A DNA stretch of 64,000 nt from Streptomyces sp. ADI96-02. GTDB taxonomy: Bacteria; Actinomycetota; Actinomycetes; Streptomycetales; Streptomycetaceae. Position 1 is the first letter of the stretch. Every line of letters starts with the position of its first letter. The stretch is from the NCBI RefSeq assembly GCF_003846185.1, contig NZ_ML123034.1, positions 2,448,248-2,512,247 of the forward strand. Direction: 5' to 3'. This document shows positions 54,587 to 63,136 of the stretch, one piece after another. The notes beneath the pieces are model-generated. The model made no database searches. It saw nothing but the letters and a program-made list of their open reading frames with translations, and was not told the DNA's origin. A program made the position numbers and the translations under genes.

Positions 54587-56631
54587 GGTTGTCCCTTCGT
54601 CGTGGATCGGTTCTCCAGCGGTGGGGAGTTCGGTGCGGAGTGCGGTGCGGAGGCCGGTGCGCGGTACGGGGCCGAGTCCGGGGTGAACCACGGGAGCGCG
54701 CCCGCAGGTTCCGGGCCGCGTTCCGGCGTTCCGGGGGGCTTCGTACGCCGCCTGCGGTGTGCGGCAGAACCGGCGGGGCGCGGCCGGACCCTGTCCACGA
54801 CCGCCATACCCGTACGGAAGACGGCGGCCGGCACGACCAGGCAGAGCAGCACCCAGAACAGCGTGACGCCCCACGGCCGGCCGACGCCCCACGGCTGTTC
54901 GGCCAGCACCCTCTTCCCGTACCGCAGGGAGATCTGGTAGTCGCCGTGCGCGCCTGCGGACAGTTCGACGGGGAGCTTCACCTGCGCCCTGCCGCCGGGT
55001 GCGACCGTGCCGCGCCACTGGCGTTCCTCCCACTGCGGGGCGTAGACGCCGTGTGCGGTTCCGATCGCGAAGACCGGGTCCTTGACGGGGTCGGTCCCGA
55101 GGTTGCCGACGGTGAGGACCAACTGCCGCGCCGGCGGCGCGCCGAACCAGGTGAGCAGCGAACTGTCGCCCTCCAGCCGGGTGGTGGCCAGGACCGCGAG
55201 CTTCCCGCCGCCGGTCCGCCGCGGCAGCGGTGCTGTCGGGTGACCGGCCACGGCGAACTCGGCGTCCGCCAGTGCCTGTTCGCCGGTGACCGTCGCGACG
55301 TGCACCACACAGGGGCATGGCTTCGGCGGCTCGGCGACCGGGAGCTTCTTGCTGAACGCGCCCTTTTCGTCCGTGGTGACGGCCCGGCCGTCGGCGTTGG
55401 CACAGGAGTTGGTGCCTCCGGCCACGCCCTGTTCCGGGGTCGCCTCTCCGCAGATCAGCAGCGTGAGCAGGGTCTCGGGCCGCCAGCCGTCGCCGCTGAC
55501 GGTGATCTCTCCGCCCTTGCCCGCCTCCTTCTTGGAGAGGCTGACGGAGGGTTCGCCCTCGGCGGCCCGTGCCTCGGGCGCGCCCGGGGTCGCGAGGGCC
55601 GTCAGGGCGGACAGGAGGGCGAGGAGCAGGACGAGCCCCGGGGTCATGAGCCGTCGCCGCACGCGCGGGAGCACTCCCGGGCGCGTGGCCGGGCGCGTGG
55701 CCGGGGCGCGGTCGCCACCGCGTCGGGGCCGGAGTGCTCCGGTCCGGGCGCGTCGCCGTCGGCGTTTCCGGACGGCGAGCGCTCCGAGGACGCCGAGCGC
55801 CGCCAGCCCTCCGCCGGCCACCGGGACGAGCGGAACGTACGCCGCCGACGCCGTCCTCTCGTCCGGTACGGCGTCCGTCGCGGTCACCCGCAGCCGTACG
55901 GTGACCGCGTCCAGGGCCGGGGGGTCGGGCCAGGGCTCGGTCAGCTCCACCCTCCGGCCGGGGGCCAGTCGCAGGGGCAGCGGCCGGGCCGGCCGGTCGA
56001 GGAGCGCGCCGAGCAGACCCTCGGCCCGTACGGACAGCCTCGGCGCGACCGGGGCGTTGCCGCGGTTGACGAGGGCGTAGTGGATGGTGCGTCCGGAGAC
56101 CCGGACGTCCTCCACGGTGAGCGCAGCCAGTGTCGGACCGCCGATCCGCAGCCGCACCGGTACCCGGACCTCGCCGGGCACCGCAGGCCGGCCGCCCTCG
56201 CCGGGGTCCGCTCGCCCGGACGCCGCCACCGCCCCGGAACGGTCTCCGGGCGTCGCGTCCGGCGGCACCGTGAGGGCGAACGGCACCTCGGCACGGGTGC
56301 GGGCCGGCACGGTGACCGTCCCGGCGGCGAACCGGAGCCACGCCCCGGCCCGGCCCTCACCCCGCAGCCGTACGGTCAGGGGCGTGCGCGCGGAGTTGGT
56401 GACCGCGAGGCGGTCCTGGAGGACGGCTCCGGGAGCGCCCTCCAGATAGACGTAGGGCCGGACGTCCGGGCCGGTGCTCGCGCCGCCCGCCGGCCGCGCG
56501 GTCCAGCCCTCCGGCGGCGCGGGCCGGTCGTCGGCAGCCGCGGGCGGCGCGGCGAACGCGCCCAGCAGGGCGGCGAGGACGGCCATGAGGGCGAGCGGTC
56601 CCTGATGGGCGGGCGGAGTCAGCGGCGGCAT
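54583..56631 (-). CDS. two-module membrane protein (WxL/DUF916-like plus Ig-like module)
   Basis: A 682-residue continuous frame from ATG 56631. Module 1 (1-320) has a signal peptide, an N-terminal region like the WxL-protein/DUF916 peptidoglycan-binding family (DRLAVTNSARTPLTVRLRG, VPFALTVPPDATPGDRSGAV), then a membrane helix at about 272-290 and a run of Arg. Module 2 starts with its own signal-like segment MTPGLVLLLALLSALTAL (residue 329, ATG 55647). It continues with an Ig/neocarzinostatin-like domain (VSLSKKEAGKGGEITVSGDGW) and a C-terminal helix (about 600-620). It may be a natural fusion or two genes without an intervening stop. It overlaps the LAATG gene. Confidence 0.75.
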   Translation of the reverse strand: MPPLTPPAHQGPLALMAVLAALLGAFAAPPAAADDRPAPPEGWTARPAGGASTGPDVRPYVYLEGAPGAVLQDRLAVTNSARTPLTVRLRGEGRAGAWLRFAAGTVTVPARTRAEVPFALTVPPDATPGDRSGAVAASGRADPGEGGRPAVPGEVRVPVRLRIGGPTLAALTVEDVRVSGRTIHYALVNRGNAPVAPRLSVRAEGLLGALLDRPARPLPLRLAPGRRVELTEPWPDPPALDAVTVRLRVTATDAVPDERTASAAYVPLVPVAGGGLAALGVLGALAVRKRRRRRARTGALRPRRGGDRAPATRPATRPGVLPRVRRRLMTPGLVLLLALLSALTALATPGAPEARAAEGEPSVSLSKKEAGKGGEITVSGDGWRPETLLTLLICGEATPEQGVAGGTNSCANADGRAVTTDEKGAFSKKLPVAEPPKPCPCVVHVATVTGEQALADAEFAVAGHPTAPLPRRTGGGKLAVLATTRLEGDSSLLTWFGAPPARQLVLTVGNLGTDPVKDPVFAIGTAHGVYAPQWEERQWRGTVAPGGRAQVKLPVELSAGAHGDYQISLRYGKRVLAEQPWGVGRPWGVTLFWVLLCLVVPAAVFRTGMAVVDRVRPRPAGSAAHRRRRTKPPGTPERGPEPAGALPWFTPDSAPYRAPASAPHSAPNSPPLENRSTTKGQP

Positions 56632-56740
56632 GGCGGCTCCCTTACGCTTCCGGCGCCTGCGGCGCGGGTGTCGGTCGTCGGCTCCTGGGGCGCGGGGTCG
56701 GCTTTCGGATCTCCGGTGCCCGGTGCCCGGCGCCCGGCGC

Positions 56741-56779
56741 CCCGTGTCCGGAGCCCGTGTCCGGAGCCCGTGTCCGGTG
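56741..56779. repeat. 13-bp direct repeat in the surface-gene spacer
   Basis: Three units cccgtgtccggag/tg (56741-56753, 56754-56766, 56767-56779), preceded by related cggtgcc repeats at 56714-56738. The 200-bp spacer between the LPRTG gene and the two-module gene has no other feature. Confidence 0.8.
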
Positions 56780-56831
56780 TCCCGTTTCCGGGGGCTGTGG
56801 CGGCGGTCGGTCCCGGGACCGGCGGGCCGGA

Positions 56832-57569
56832 TCAGCCGGTGGGGCGCTGGCCCCGACGGGTGAGCCAGAGCACGCCGACCGCACCCGTCAGCAGCACGGT
56901 GCCGCCGAGCGTGCCGAGCGCCATCGCGGAGTCGAGCGGCCCGGTCCGGGGCAGTTCACCGCCGCCGGAGGCAGCGCCTCCGCTCGCCGAACCACCCGTG
57001 GAACCACCGGTGGAACCGCCCGTCGAGCCGCCCGTCGAGCCGCCGCCGGAGGAGGAGCCGCCCGGTGCCTGGACGTCGAGTTCGAGAGACGGGCCGGGGC
57101 TGTTCTTGGGCGTGCACGTCGTGGTCGTACCGAGTGCCTTGATGGTGAGCACTCCGGCGGTGAACGTGACCTTGCCGCTCTTCTTCGGGGTGTACGTCCC
57201 CGACAAGTCGTTGATCTTGATGGGGGAGTTGGCCGGGATGGCTGCGGCGTTCGCCGGCCCGGAGACCGGCACCTCGCCCTGCTCCGCCCCGCCGAGCCGG
57301 ATCACGGCGCTCGGGTTCACGGCCCCTTTGCCCAGTTCCACGGGACTGGAGGAGACGCCTTGTCGGAAGGACATGGTGAGCCGGTAGCCGCTGCCGCTCT
57401 TGACGCCCTTGATGTCGATGGGCGACACGGCTCCCTTGGGCCCGATGGGCGTCTGGCACTGGTAGTTGACGTTCACGACCTCGGCGTGCGCGGCGGGCGC
57501 GGCCATCAGAACCGCCGAGCCCGCCAGTGCGGCCGTCAGCGCGAGCGCTGTCCGCTTCTGGTTCGACAC
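56832..57569 (-). CDS. secreted surface protein with LPRTG sorting signal
   Basis: A 245-residue protein from GTG 57569 with GAGGGG upstream. A signal peptide (ALALTAALAGSAVLMAAPAAHA) is followed by one beta domain (about 30-165: YQCQTPIGPKGAVSPIDIKGVK, VRLG/IRLGGAEQGEVPVSGPAN, FTAGVLTIKALGTTTTCTP) homologous to domain 2 of the LAATG protein. A Gly/Ser/Thr linker, LPRTG, a membrane helix and a basic tail follow. It is presumably attached to peptidoglycan by a sortase encoded elsewhere. It is the first gene of the three-gene surface cluster. Confidence 0.88.
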   Translation of the reverse strand: MSNQKRTALALTAALAGSAVLMAAPAAHAEVVNVNYQCQTPIGPKGAVSPIDIKGVKSGSGYRLTMSFRQGVSSSPVELGKGAVNPSAVIRLGGAEQGEVPVSGPANAAAIPANSPIKINDLSGTYTPKKSGKVTFTAGVLTIKALGTTTTCTPKNSPGPSLELDVQAPGGSSSGGGSTGGSTGGSTGGSTGGSASGGAASGGGELPRTGPLDSAMALGTLGGTVLLTGAVGVLWLTRRGQRPTG

Positions 57570-57840
57570 CTCGTGTTCCCCTCTTGCCGGGAGTCGCCGC
57601 GCGCGCCGGATCGTTCACCGGCACTCATTTGCTGACGACGCATCAGATGTGGCGTCAAGGTACGCCCGGGTCCTGATGGAGGGAAGACACAGAGTGGAGG
57701 GAAGACGAAGAGCGCACCGATCCGGCGCGCTCTTCGGTGCACGTGTCCCCGTGCGGGGTTCGCCCGGCCCGGGGCGCGGAGGCCCCGGGCGGCGCGGGTG
57801 GGTCTGGGTCGGTCGGTGGCGTACGGCTGCGCGGGAGCGG

Positions 57841-58332
57841 TTACGCGGGAGCGGCGAGCTCCGCCCATACGGTCTTGCCGGGCGTCTCGGGCGAGCGCTG
57901 GACCCCCCAGTCCAGGCAGAGGCGCTGCACGATGAACATGCCGTGCCCGCCGGGGCGGCCGGCGCGGTGCGGCGTCCGGGGCTCGGGCTGCCCGGCTCCC
58001 CGGTCGAGGACCTCGACCCGCAGGGCCTTGGGCGTCCAGCCGATACGCAGTTCCTCGGGGCCGTTCGCGTGCAGGCAGGCGTTGGTCACGAGCTCGGAGA
58101 CGACCAGCAGGACGTCCTCGGCCGCAGCCCGGCGGTCCGCGCTGGACGCCGGGAGCCAGCCCCAGTCGTGCAGGGCCTGCCGGGCGAAGTCACGGGCCAT
58201 CGGGACGATGCCGCTGGCCTGCCCGAGGGAGAGGGTGCGCCACTGCCGGTCGGCCGGTTCGGGCGAGGCTCCGCCCGCTCCGTCCGGCTCGCGGCCGAGG
58301 TCGCCCGGCGGATGCTGCCGGGTGGTGCTCAT
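57841..58332 (-). CDS. ATP-binding anti-sigma factor kinase (RsbW-like)
   Basis: A 163-residue GHKL ATPase from ATG 58332. The N-box is VVSELVTNACLHA (about 80-92), with DRGAGQP (G1) and GGHGMFIVQRL (G2) following. Proteins of this class bind a SigB-like sigma factor or phosphorylate its STAS antagonist. The neighbouring STAS gene (upstream, same strand) and the divergent sigma gene support that role. The spacer 57570-57840 on its 3' side holds no gene. Confidence 0.9.
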   Translation of the reverse strand: MSTTRQHPPGDLGREPDGAGGASPEPADRQWRTLSLGQASGIVPMARDFARQALHDWGWLPASSADRRAAAEDVLLVVSELVTNACLHANGPEELRIGWTPKALRVEVLDRGAGQPEPRTPHRAGRPGGHGMFIVQRLCLDWGVQRSPETPGKTVWAELAAPA

Positions 58333-58535
58333 CAGCGCTTCACCTCACCGATTCGCCATGTCGCCATGTCGCCGTAGAACAAATAATGATCAGTTACCGC
58401 ATGCGCCGCCGGGTCCGTCCGGGACGCCGACGGGGTGTCTCCTGCCCTGCCGCGCCCTGACGACACCCACTTCGGGTACGCGATCGCGGGACACGGCCGG
58501 CTTCGGGGATTCGCCTGGGCGCACGTCATGCCGGG

Positions 58536-58904
58536 TCAGGTGCCCAGAGCCTCTTCGAGGGTGGCGTGGACGGTGAACACCGCCTCCGCTCCCGTGATCT
58601 CGAACACCCTCGCCACCACGGGCAGCATGCCCGCGAGGTGGACGCCGCCTCCGGCCTCCTCGGCCTTGAGGCGCGCCCCGAGGAGCACGTTCAGCCCGGT
58701 GGAGTCACAGAACTCAAGGCGTGAGCAGTCGACCACCAAGCGTGTTCGCCCTTGCTCGACCGCGCTCTCCAGGGGCTCCCGCAGCAGATCGGCGGTGTGG
58801 TGATCGAGCTCACCCACCGGCGTCACCACCTCGCTGCGGCCCTCCGTCCGGGCCTCGACCTGAAGCCGACCCCGGTTCGCACTGCCGACCGTCCCGCGGT
58901 CCAT
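58536..58904 (-). CDS. anti-sigma factor antagonist, STAS domain
   Basis: A 122-residue protein; ATG 58904 has GAGGGA upstream and is preferred over the open extension to 59000. The STAS domain (about 15-115) contains LVVDCSRLEFCDSTGLNVLLGA, in which Ser68 is the usual phosphorylation site. Unphosphorylated STAS proteins sequester the anti-sigma kinase and free the sigma factor. It lies 203 bp upstream of the kinase gene and is divergent from the sigma gene. Confidence 0.93.
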   Translation of the reverse strand: MDRGTVGSANRGRLQVEARTEGRSEVVTPVGELDHHTADLLREPLESAVEQGRTRLVVDCSRLEFCDSTGLNVLLGARLKAEEAGGGVHLAGMLPVVARVFEITGAEAVFTVHATLEEALGT

Positions 58905-59189
58905 GCACGTCCCTCTTCGCCGTTCGTCACTGTGCGCGTCACTGCTTGCGCGACTGTCTGCGTAGTTGCCGCCGACGTTCGTAAAACAGTACGCGTTCAA
59001 ACTCTCTCGCGGTAGTCGGAGACCTCAACAAACCGGACATAAGGCGGTATTTGGCGCTTGTCACTACTGGCCGGGACCGGGTAAGGGTAGAGGGACACCC
59101 GAAACACGGCCGGCTTTGGAGGCGCCGCTTCACCGCAGGAACACGTATGGGCATCGGCAGCCATATGCCGAGAACGATGGAGGAGAAGC

Positions 59190-60236
59190 ATGTCACCCCG
59201 GCTCGACGAAGCGCGTACCCCCGACGCGTCGTCGGCATGTCCTCAGGGACCGACCAATTCCGACTCCCCCGCCACGCGCGCCGTACCCGGCCCGCGCAAC
59301 GGCACCGACGGCACCGGAGCCACCAGCGCCACCCGCGCCGTCAGCACCACTCGCACCACCGGCGCCGTCCGCGCGCCCGGCACCACCGCGGACATCGCCC
59401 CGGACACCATCCCGGACGCCTCCGGCGAGGGTCTCGAAGGACTCCCCGAGATCCCGCCCTTCGCCGAGGTAGGGGCCCTGAACGCCAGGGCCCTGTCGAA
59501 GACGCTCTTCGAACGGCTCGAAACCCTCGAAGAGGGCACGCACGAGTTCGCGTACGTCCGCAACACGCTCGTGGAGCTCAACCTCGCGCTCGTCAAGTTC
59601 GCGGCGGCCCGCTTCCGCTCGCGCAGCGAGCCGATGGAGGACATCGTCCAGGTCGGCACCATCGGTCTGATCAAGGCCATCGACCGGTTCGAGCTGAGCC
59701 GCGGCGTGGAGTTCCCGACGTTCGCGATGCCGACCATCGTCGGTGAGATCAAGCGGTTCTTCCGCGACACCAGCTGGTCCGTCCGCGTTCCGCGCCGGCT
59801 CCAGGAGCTGCGGCTCGACCTGGCCAAGGCCGGGGACGAGCTGTCGCAGCAGCTGGATCGCGCCCCGACCGTGGCGGAGCTGTCCGAGCGTCTGGGCATC
59901 ACCAACGACGAGGTCGTCGAGGGCATGGCCGCGAGCAACGCGTACACCGCGAGCTCGCTGGACGCCAAGCCCGAGGAGGACGACTCCGAAGGCGCGCTCG
60001 CGGACCGCATCGGCTACGAGGACCACGGCCTCGAAGGCATCGAGTACGTCGAGTCGCTGAAGCCGCTCATCGCCGCGCTGCCGTCGCGGGACCGCATGAT
60101 CCTTTCCCTCCGCTTCGTCAGCAACATGACGCAGTCGGAGATCGGTGAGGAGCTGGGGATCTCGCAGATGCACGTCTCCCGGCTGCTCTCCCGCACGCTG
60201 GTCAAGCTGCGCAGGGGCCTGACCCTGGACGAATAG
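59190..60236 (+). CDS. sigI: RNA polymerase sigma factor, SigB/SigF family
   Basis: A 348-residue sigma-70 family group 3 factor from ATG 59190 with GGAGGAG upstream. The first 90 residues are a disordered Thr/Ala/Gly region. Region 2 (about 135-195) includes PMEDIVQVGTIGLIKAIDRFE and FPTFAMPTIVGEIKRFFRDTSW. Region 3 follows, and region 4 (about 285-345) has MTQSEIGEELGISQMHVSRLLSRTLVKLR. The adjacent anti-sigma and STAS genes and the genomic order match the S. coelicolor sigI locus as I remember it, so the symbol rests on synteny. It directs a stress or developmental regulon. Confidence 0.85.
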   Translation: MSPRLDEARTPDASSACPQGPTNSDSPATRAVPGPRNGTDGTGATSATRAVSTTRTTGAVRAPGTTADIAPDTIPDASGEGLEGLPEIPPFAEVGALNARALSKTLFERLETLEEGTHEFAYVRNTLVELNLALVKFAAARFRSRSEPMEDIVQVGTIGLIKAIDRFELSRGVEFPTFAMPTIVGEIKRFFRDTSWSVRVPRRLQELRLDLAKAGDELSQQLDRAPTVAELSERLGITNDEVVEGMAASNAYTASSLDAKPEEDDSEGALADRIGYEDHGLEGIEYVESLKPLIAALPSRDRMILSLRFVSNMTQSEIGEELGISQMHVSRLLSRTLVKLRRGLTLDE

Positions 60237-60331
60237 TCCCGGCCCTCCGGGTTCCGCTGCCTGCCTGCGGACCGCCGAGGACCCGCCGAAGCCGCGCCGA
60301 AGCCGCGCGGAAGGACCCGCCGAAGCCCCGT

Positions 60332-60373
60332 GGAAGGACCCGCCCGCCCCGTCATGGGGGAGCGGGTCCTTCC
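60332..60373 (+). terminator. terminator after the sigma factor gene
   Basis: A 12-bp stem ggaaggacccgc/gcgggtccttcc (60332-60343 with 60362-60373) with an 18-nt loop. A second copy of the left arm occurs at 60309-60320. Confidence 0.7.
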
Positions 60374-60381
60374 GCGTGTCA

Positions 60382-60455
60382 GGGCATCTGGAGCTACCGG
60401 TCCACCGGGCATCTGGAGCTACCGGTCCACCGGGCATCTGGAGCTACCGGTCCAC
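60382..60455. repeat. 25-bp tandem repeat, three copies, spanning the hutI stop
   Basis: Units at 60382-60406 and 60407-60431 are identical, and 60432-60455 matches for 24 bp (gggcatctggagctaccggt plus tccac). The last copy includes the final hutI codons and stop (TAG at 60446-60444, minus strand). Confidence 0.92.
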
Positions 60456-61619
60456 GCGCTTCCCGCCCCGCCAGACCGCCGCGACCAGCGGCACGCCCGG
60501 CCGGTAGGCGAGGTGGACGTGGCTCGGCGCGTCCAGCAGGACGAGGTCGGCGCGGGCTCCCGGGGCGATCCGCCCGACGTCCGTACGGCGCAGGGCCGCC
60601 GCGCCGCCCGCGGTGGCCGCCCAGAGTGCTTCGTCGGGGGTCATGCCCATGTCCCGCACGGCCAGGGCGACGCAGAACGGCAGGGACGAGGTGAACGACG
60701 AGCCGGGGTTGCAGTCGGTGGAGAGCGCCACGGTCGCGCCCGCGTCGAGGAGGCGGCGCGCGTCGGGCCAGGCGGCGCGGGTCGAGAACTCGGCCCCCGG
60801 GAGCAGGGTGGCGACGGTGTCGCCCTGGCCCAGCGCGTCCACGTCGGCGTCGGTGAGGTGGGTGCAGTGGTCGGCCGAGGCGGCGTCGAGCTCGACGGCC
60901 AGCTGGACGCCGGGACCGTACGTCAACTGGTTGGCGTGGACGCGCGGGTGGAGGCCCCGGGCGCGGCCCGCCGTGAGCACGGCCCGCGCCTGGTCGCCGT
61001 CGAAGGCCCCGCGTTCGCAGAAGACGTCGATCCAGCGGGCGTGCGGGGCGCAGGCGTCCAGCATGGGCCCGGTGACCAGGTCGACGTAGCCGGCCGGGTC
61101 GTCGGCGAACTCGGCGGGGACGACGTGCGCGCCGAGATAGGTGACCTCGTCGGTGTGGCGGGCGGCGATGCGCAGGGAGCGGGCCTCGTCCTCGACGCTG
61201 AGCCCGTAGCCGGACTTGGTCTCGAAGGTGGTGGTGCCCTGGCGCAGCGCCTCCGCGAGGTAGCGGGCGACGTTCGCGGACAGCTCGTCGTCGGAGGCGG
61301 CCCGGGTGGCGGCGACGGTGGTGCGGATGCCGCCTGCCGCGTAGGGCTGCCCGGACATGCGGGCGTTGAACTCCTCGGTGCGGTCGCCCGCGAAGACGAG
61401 GTGGGAGTGGGAGTCGACGAAGCCGGGGATCACCGCGCGGCCGGCCGCGTCGAGGACGTTGTCAGTGGCGGGTGCTTTGCTTGTCTCACCGGTCCAGACG
61501 ACGCGGTCGCCGTCGATGACGACGGCCGCGTCCCGGATCAGGCCCAGGGGGGTCCCGTTGCCGAGGGAGGGGTCGTTGGTGACCAGGTTGGCGATGTTGG
61601 TGACGGCGGTCGTCGTCAT
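60444..61619 (-). CDS. hutI: imidazolonepropionase
   Basis: A 391-residue amidohydrolase from ATG 61619 with AAGGAG upstream. It hydrolyses imidazolonepropionate to formiminoglutamate in histidine degradation. Metal-site motifs are [16 protein letters not shown] (two His, about 64-79), HANQL and a late [10 protein letters not shown] (Asp). The family pattern [19 protein letters not shown] is also present. It is downstream of hutF on the same strand. Its last codons are repeated in the downstream tandem array. Confidence 0.96.
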   Translation of the reverse strand: MTTTAVTNIANLVTNDPSLGNGTPLGLIRDAAVVIDGDRVVWTGETSKAPATDNVLDAAGRAVIPGFVDSHSHLVFAGDRTEEFNARMSGQPYAAGGIRTTVAATRAASDDELSANVARYLAEALRQGTTTFETKSGYGLSVEDEARSLRIAARHTDEVTYLGAHVVPAEFADDPAGYVDLVTGPMLDACAPHARWIDVFCERGAFDGDQARAVLTAGRARGLHPRVHANQLTYGPGVQLAVELDAASADHCTHLTDADVDALGQGDTVATLLPGAEFSTRAAWPDARRLLDAGATVALSTDCNPGSSFTSSLPFCVALAVRDMGMTPDEALWAATAGGAAALRRTDVGRIAPGARADLVLLDAPSHVHLAYRPGVPLVAAVWRGGKRVDR

Positions 61620-61768
61620 CGGGAGGTTGTTCTCCTTGCGTTCCGGTTCTGCCGGGCGTTCCGGTGCTGCCGGACGCCTCGGCCCGGCTGGGGCTCGCGG
61701 TCCGGCCGCGGCGCCCTGGGCGGAGCGGGCGGGGCGTGATGGCGGTGGCGGTGGCAGTGGCAGTGAGG

Positions 61769-63136
61769 TCAGCCGTGCAGGGCGGCGACGGCTGCGGCGA
61801 GGGCGTGGGGGACGTCCTCGATCCGGGTGTGCCGGCCGTCCTGGACGATGTGGCGTCCTGCCACGACCGTGTGGAGCACGTCTGCGGCGGAGGCGGCGAA
61901 TACGGCGGTCTCCGCTGCGAGCCGGGGCGTCGGGCCCGCGGTTCTGACGGAGTCCAGGGCGACGGTGGTCAGGTCCGCCGGGGCGCCAGGCTCCAGCGTG
62001 CCGGCGTCGGGCCGGCCGAGTGCGGCGTGCCCGTCGGCGGAGGCGGCCCGCAGGAGCGCCGCGGCCGTCCAGTGTCCTCGTATGTGCGTGCGCAGCCGCT
62101 CGTTGAGCTCCATCGCGCGGGCCTCTTCGAAGAGGTCGACGACGGCGTGGCTGTCGCTGCCCAGCGAGAGCGGGGAGCCGGCCTCCTGGAGGGCCTTGGC
62201 GGGTCCGATCCCGTCGGCGAGGTCGCGTTCGGTGGTGGGGCACATGCAGGTGCCGGTGGCGGAGGAGCCGAGCAGGCTGATGTCCTCCTCGGTCAGGTGC
62301 GTGTTGTGGATGCCGGTGGTGCGCGGGCCGAGGACGCCGTGGTCGGCGAGGAGGCGGGTGGGGGTGCGGCCGTGGGCGGCCCGGCAGGCGTCGTTCTCCG
62401 CCGTCTGCTCGGAGAGGTGGACGTGCAGCGGGGCCTCGCGCTCCTCGGCCCACCGGGCGACGGTGGCCAGTTGCTCCGCCGGGACCGCCCGGACGGAGTG
62501 GATGGCCGCGCCGATCAGCGTGTGGTCGTCGCCCTTGAGGAGGGAGGCGCGCTCGGCCCAGGCGTCGGCGGTGGTGTCGGAGAAGCGGAGCTGGTGCCGG
62601 TTCGGCGGCTCGCCGAATCCGGCGGCGAGATAGGCGGTGTCCAGCAGGGTGATGCGGATGCCGGCCTCGGCCGCCGCCGCGATCAGCGCCTCGCCCATCG
62701 CGTTCGGGTCGGCGTAGCGCGTGCCGTCCGGGCCGTGGTGGAGGTAGTGGAATTCGCCGACGGCGGTGATGCCGGCGAGAGCCATCTCGGCGTACGTGGC
62801 GCGGGCCAGGTCGTAGTAGGTGTCGGGGGTGAGTCCGGCCGCCGCCCGGTACATCAGTTCCCGCCAGGTCCAGAAGGTGCCGGAGCCGACCTGGACGGTG
62901 GCGCGCAGGGCGCGGTGGAAGGCGTGGGAATGGGTGTTGGCCAGTCCGGGGAGGGTCAGTCCGCGCAGTGCCGTGGCGCCGGGCGGCGGCGTCTGGACGC
63001 CGGTCCTGACGCGGGCGATGCGGCCTGCGGCGACGTCCAGGACGACGCCCGGCTCGGCGTGCGTGCCGAGCCAGGCGTGGGACATCCAGTACGTCGCGGT
63101 GACGGGCGGGCCCGGGGCCCGGGTGGTCAGCTGCAC
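61769..63136 (-). CDS. hutF: formimidoylglutamate deiminase
   Basis: A 455-residue amidohydrolase with start GTG 63136, overlapping the amidohydrolase upstream by 10 nt. Zinc motifs [14 protein letters not shown] (about 66-79), [13 protein letters not shown] and [18 protein letters not shown] (the Asp) identify the HutF branch, which deiminates N-formimino-glutamate to N-formylglutamate and ammonia. With hutI it covers consecutive steps of histidine catabolism. The 150-bp gap to hutI has only a short Pro/Arg-coding shadow. Confidence 0.94.
   Translation of the reverse strand: MQLTTRAPGPPVTATYWMSHAWLGTHAEPGVVLDVAAGRIARVRTGVQTPPPGATALRGLTLPGLANTHSHAFHRALRATVQVGSGTFWTWRELMYRAAAGLTPDTYYDLARATYAEMALAGITAVGEFHYLHHGPDGTRYADPNAMGEALIAAAAEAGIRITLLDTAYLAAGFGEPPNRHQLRFSDTTADAWAERASLLKGDDHTLIGAAIHSVRAVPAEQLATVARWAEEREAPLHVHLSEQTAENDACRAAHGRTPTRLLADHGVLGPRTTGIHNTHLTEEDISLLGSSATGTCMCPTTERDLADGIGPAKALQEAGSPLSLGSDSHAVVDLFEEARAMELNERLRTHIRGHWTAAALLRAASADGHAALGRPDAGTLEPGAPADLTTVALDSVRTAGPTPRLAAETAVFAASAADVLHTVVAGRHIVQDGRHTRIEDVPHALAAAVAALHG

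Noticed and set aside
59041..59100. SigB-type promoter (GNNT-N14-16-GGGTA) before the sigma gene
   Set aside because: GGGTAA and GGGTAG are present at 59080-59091, but no GNNT element lies at the required spacing.
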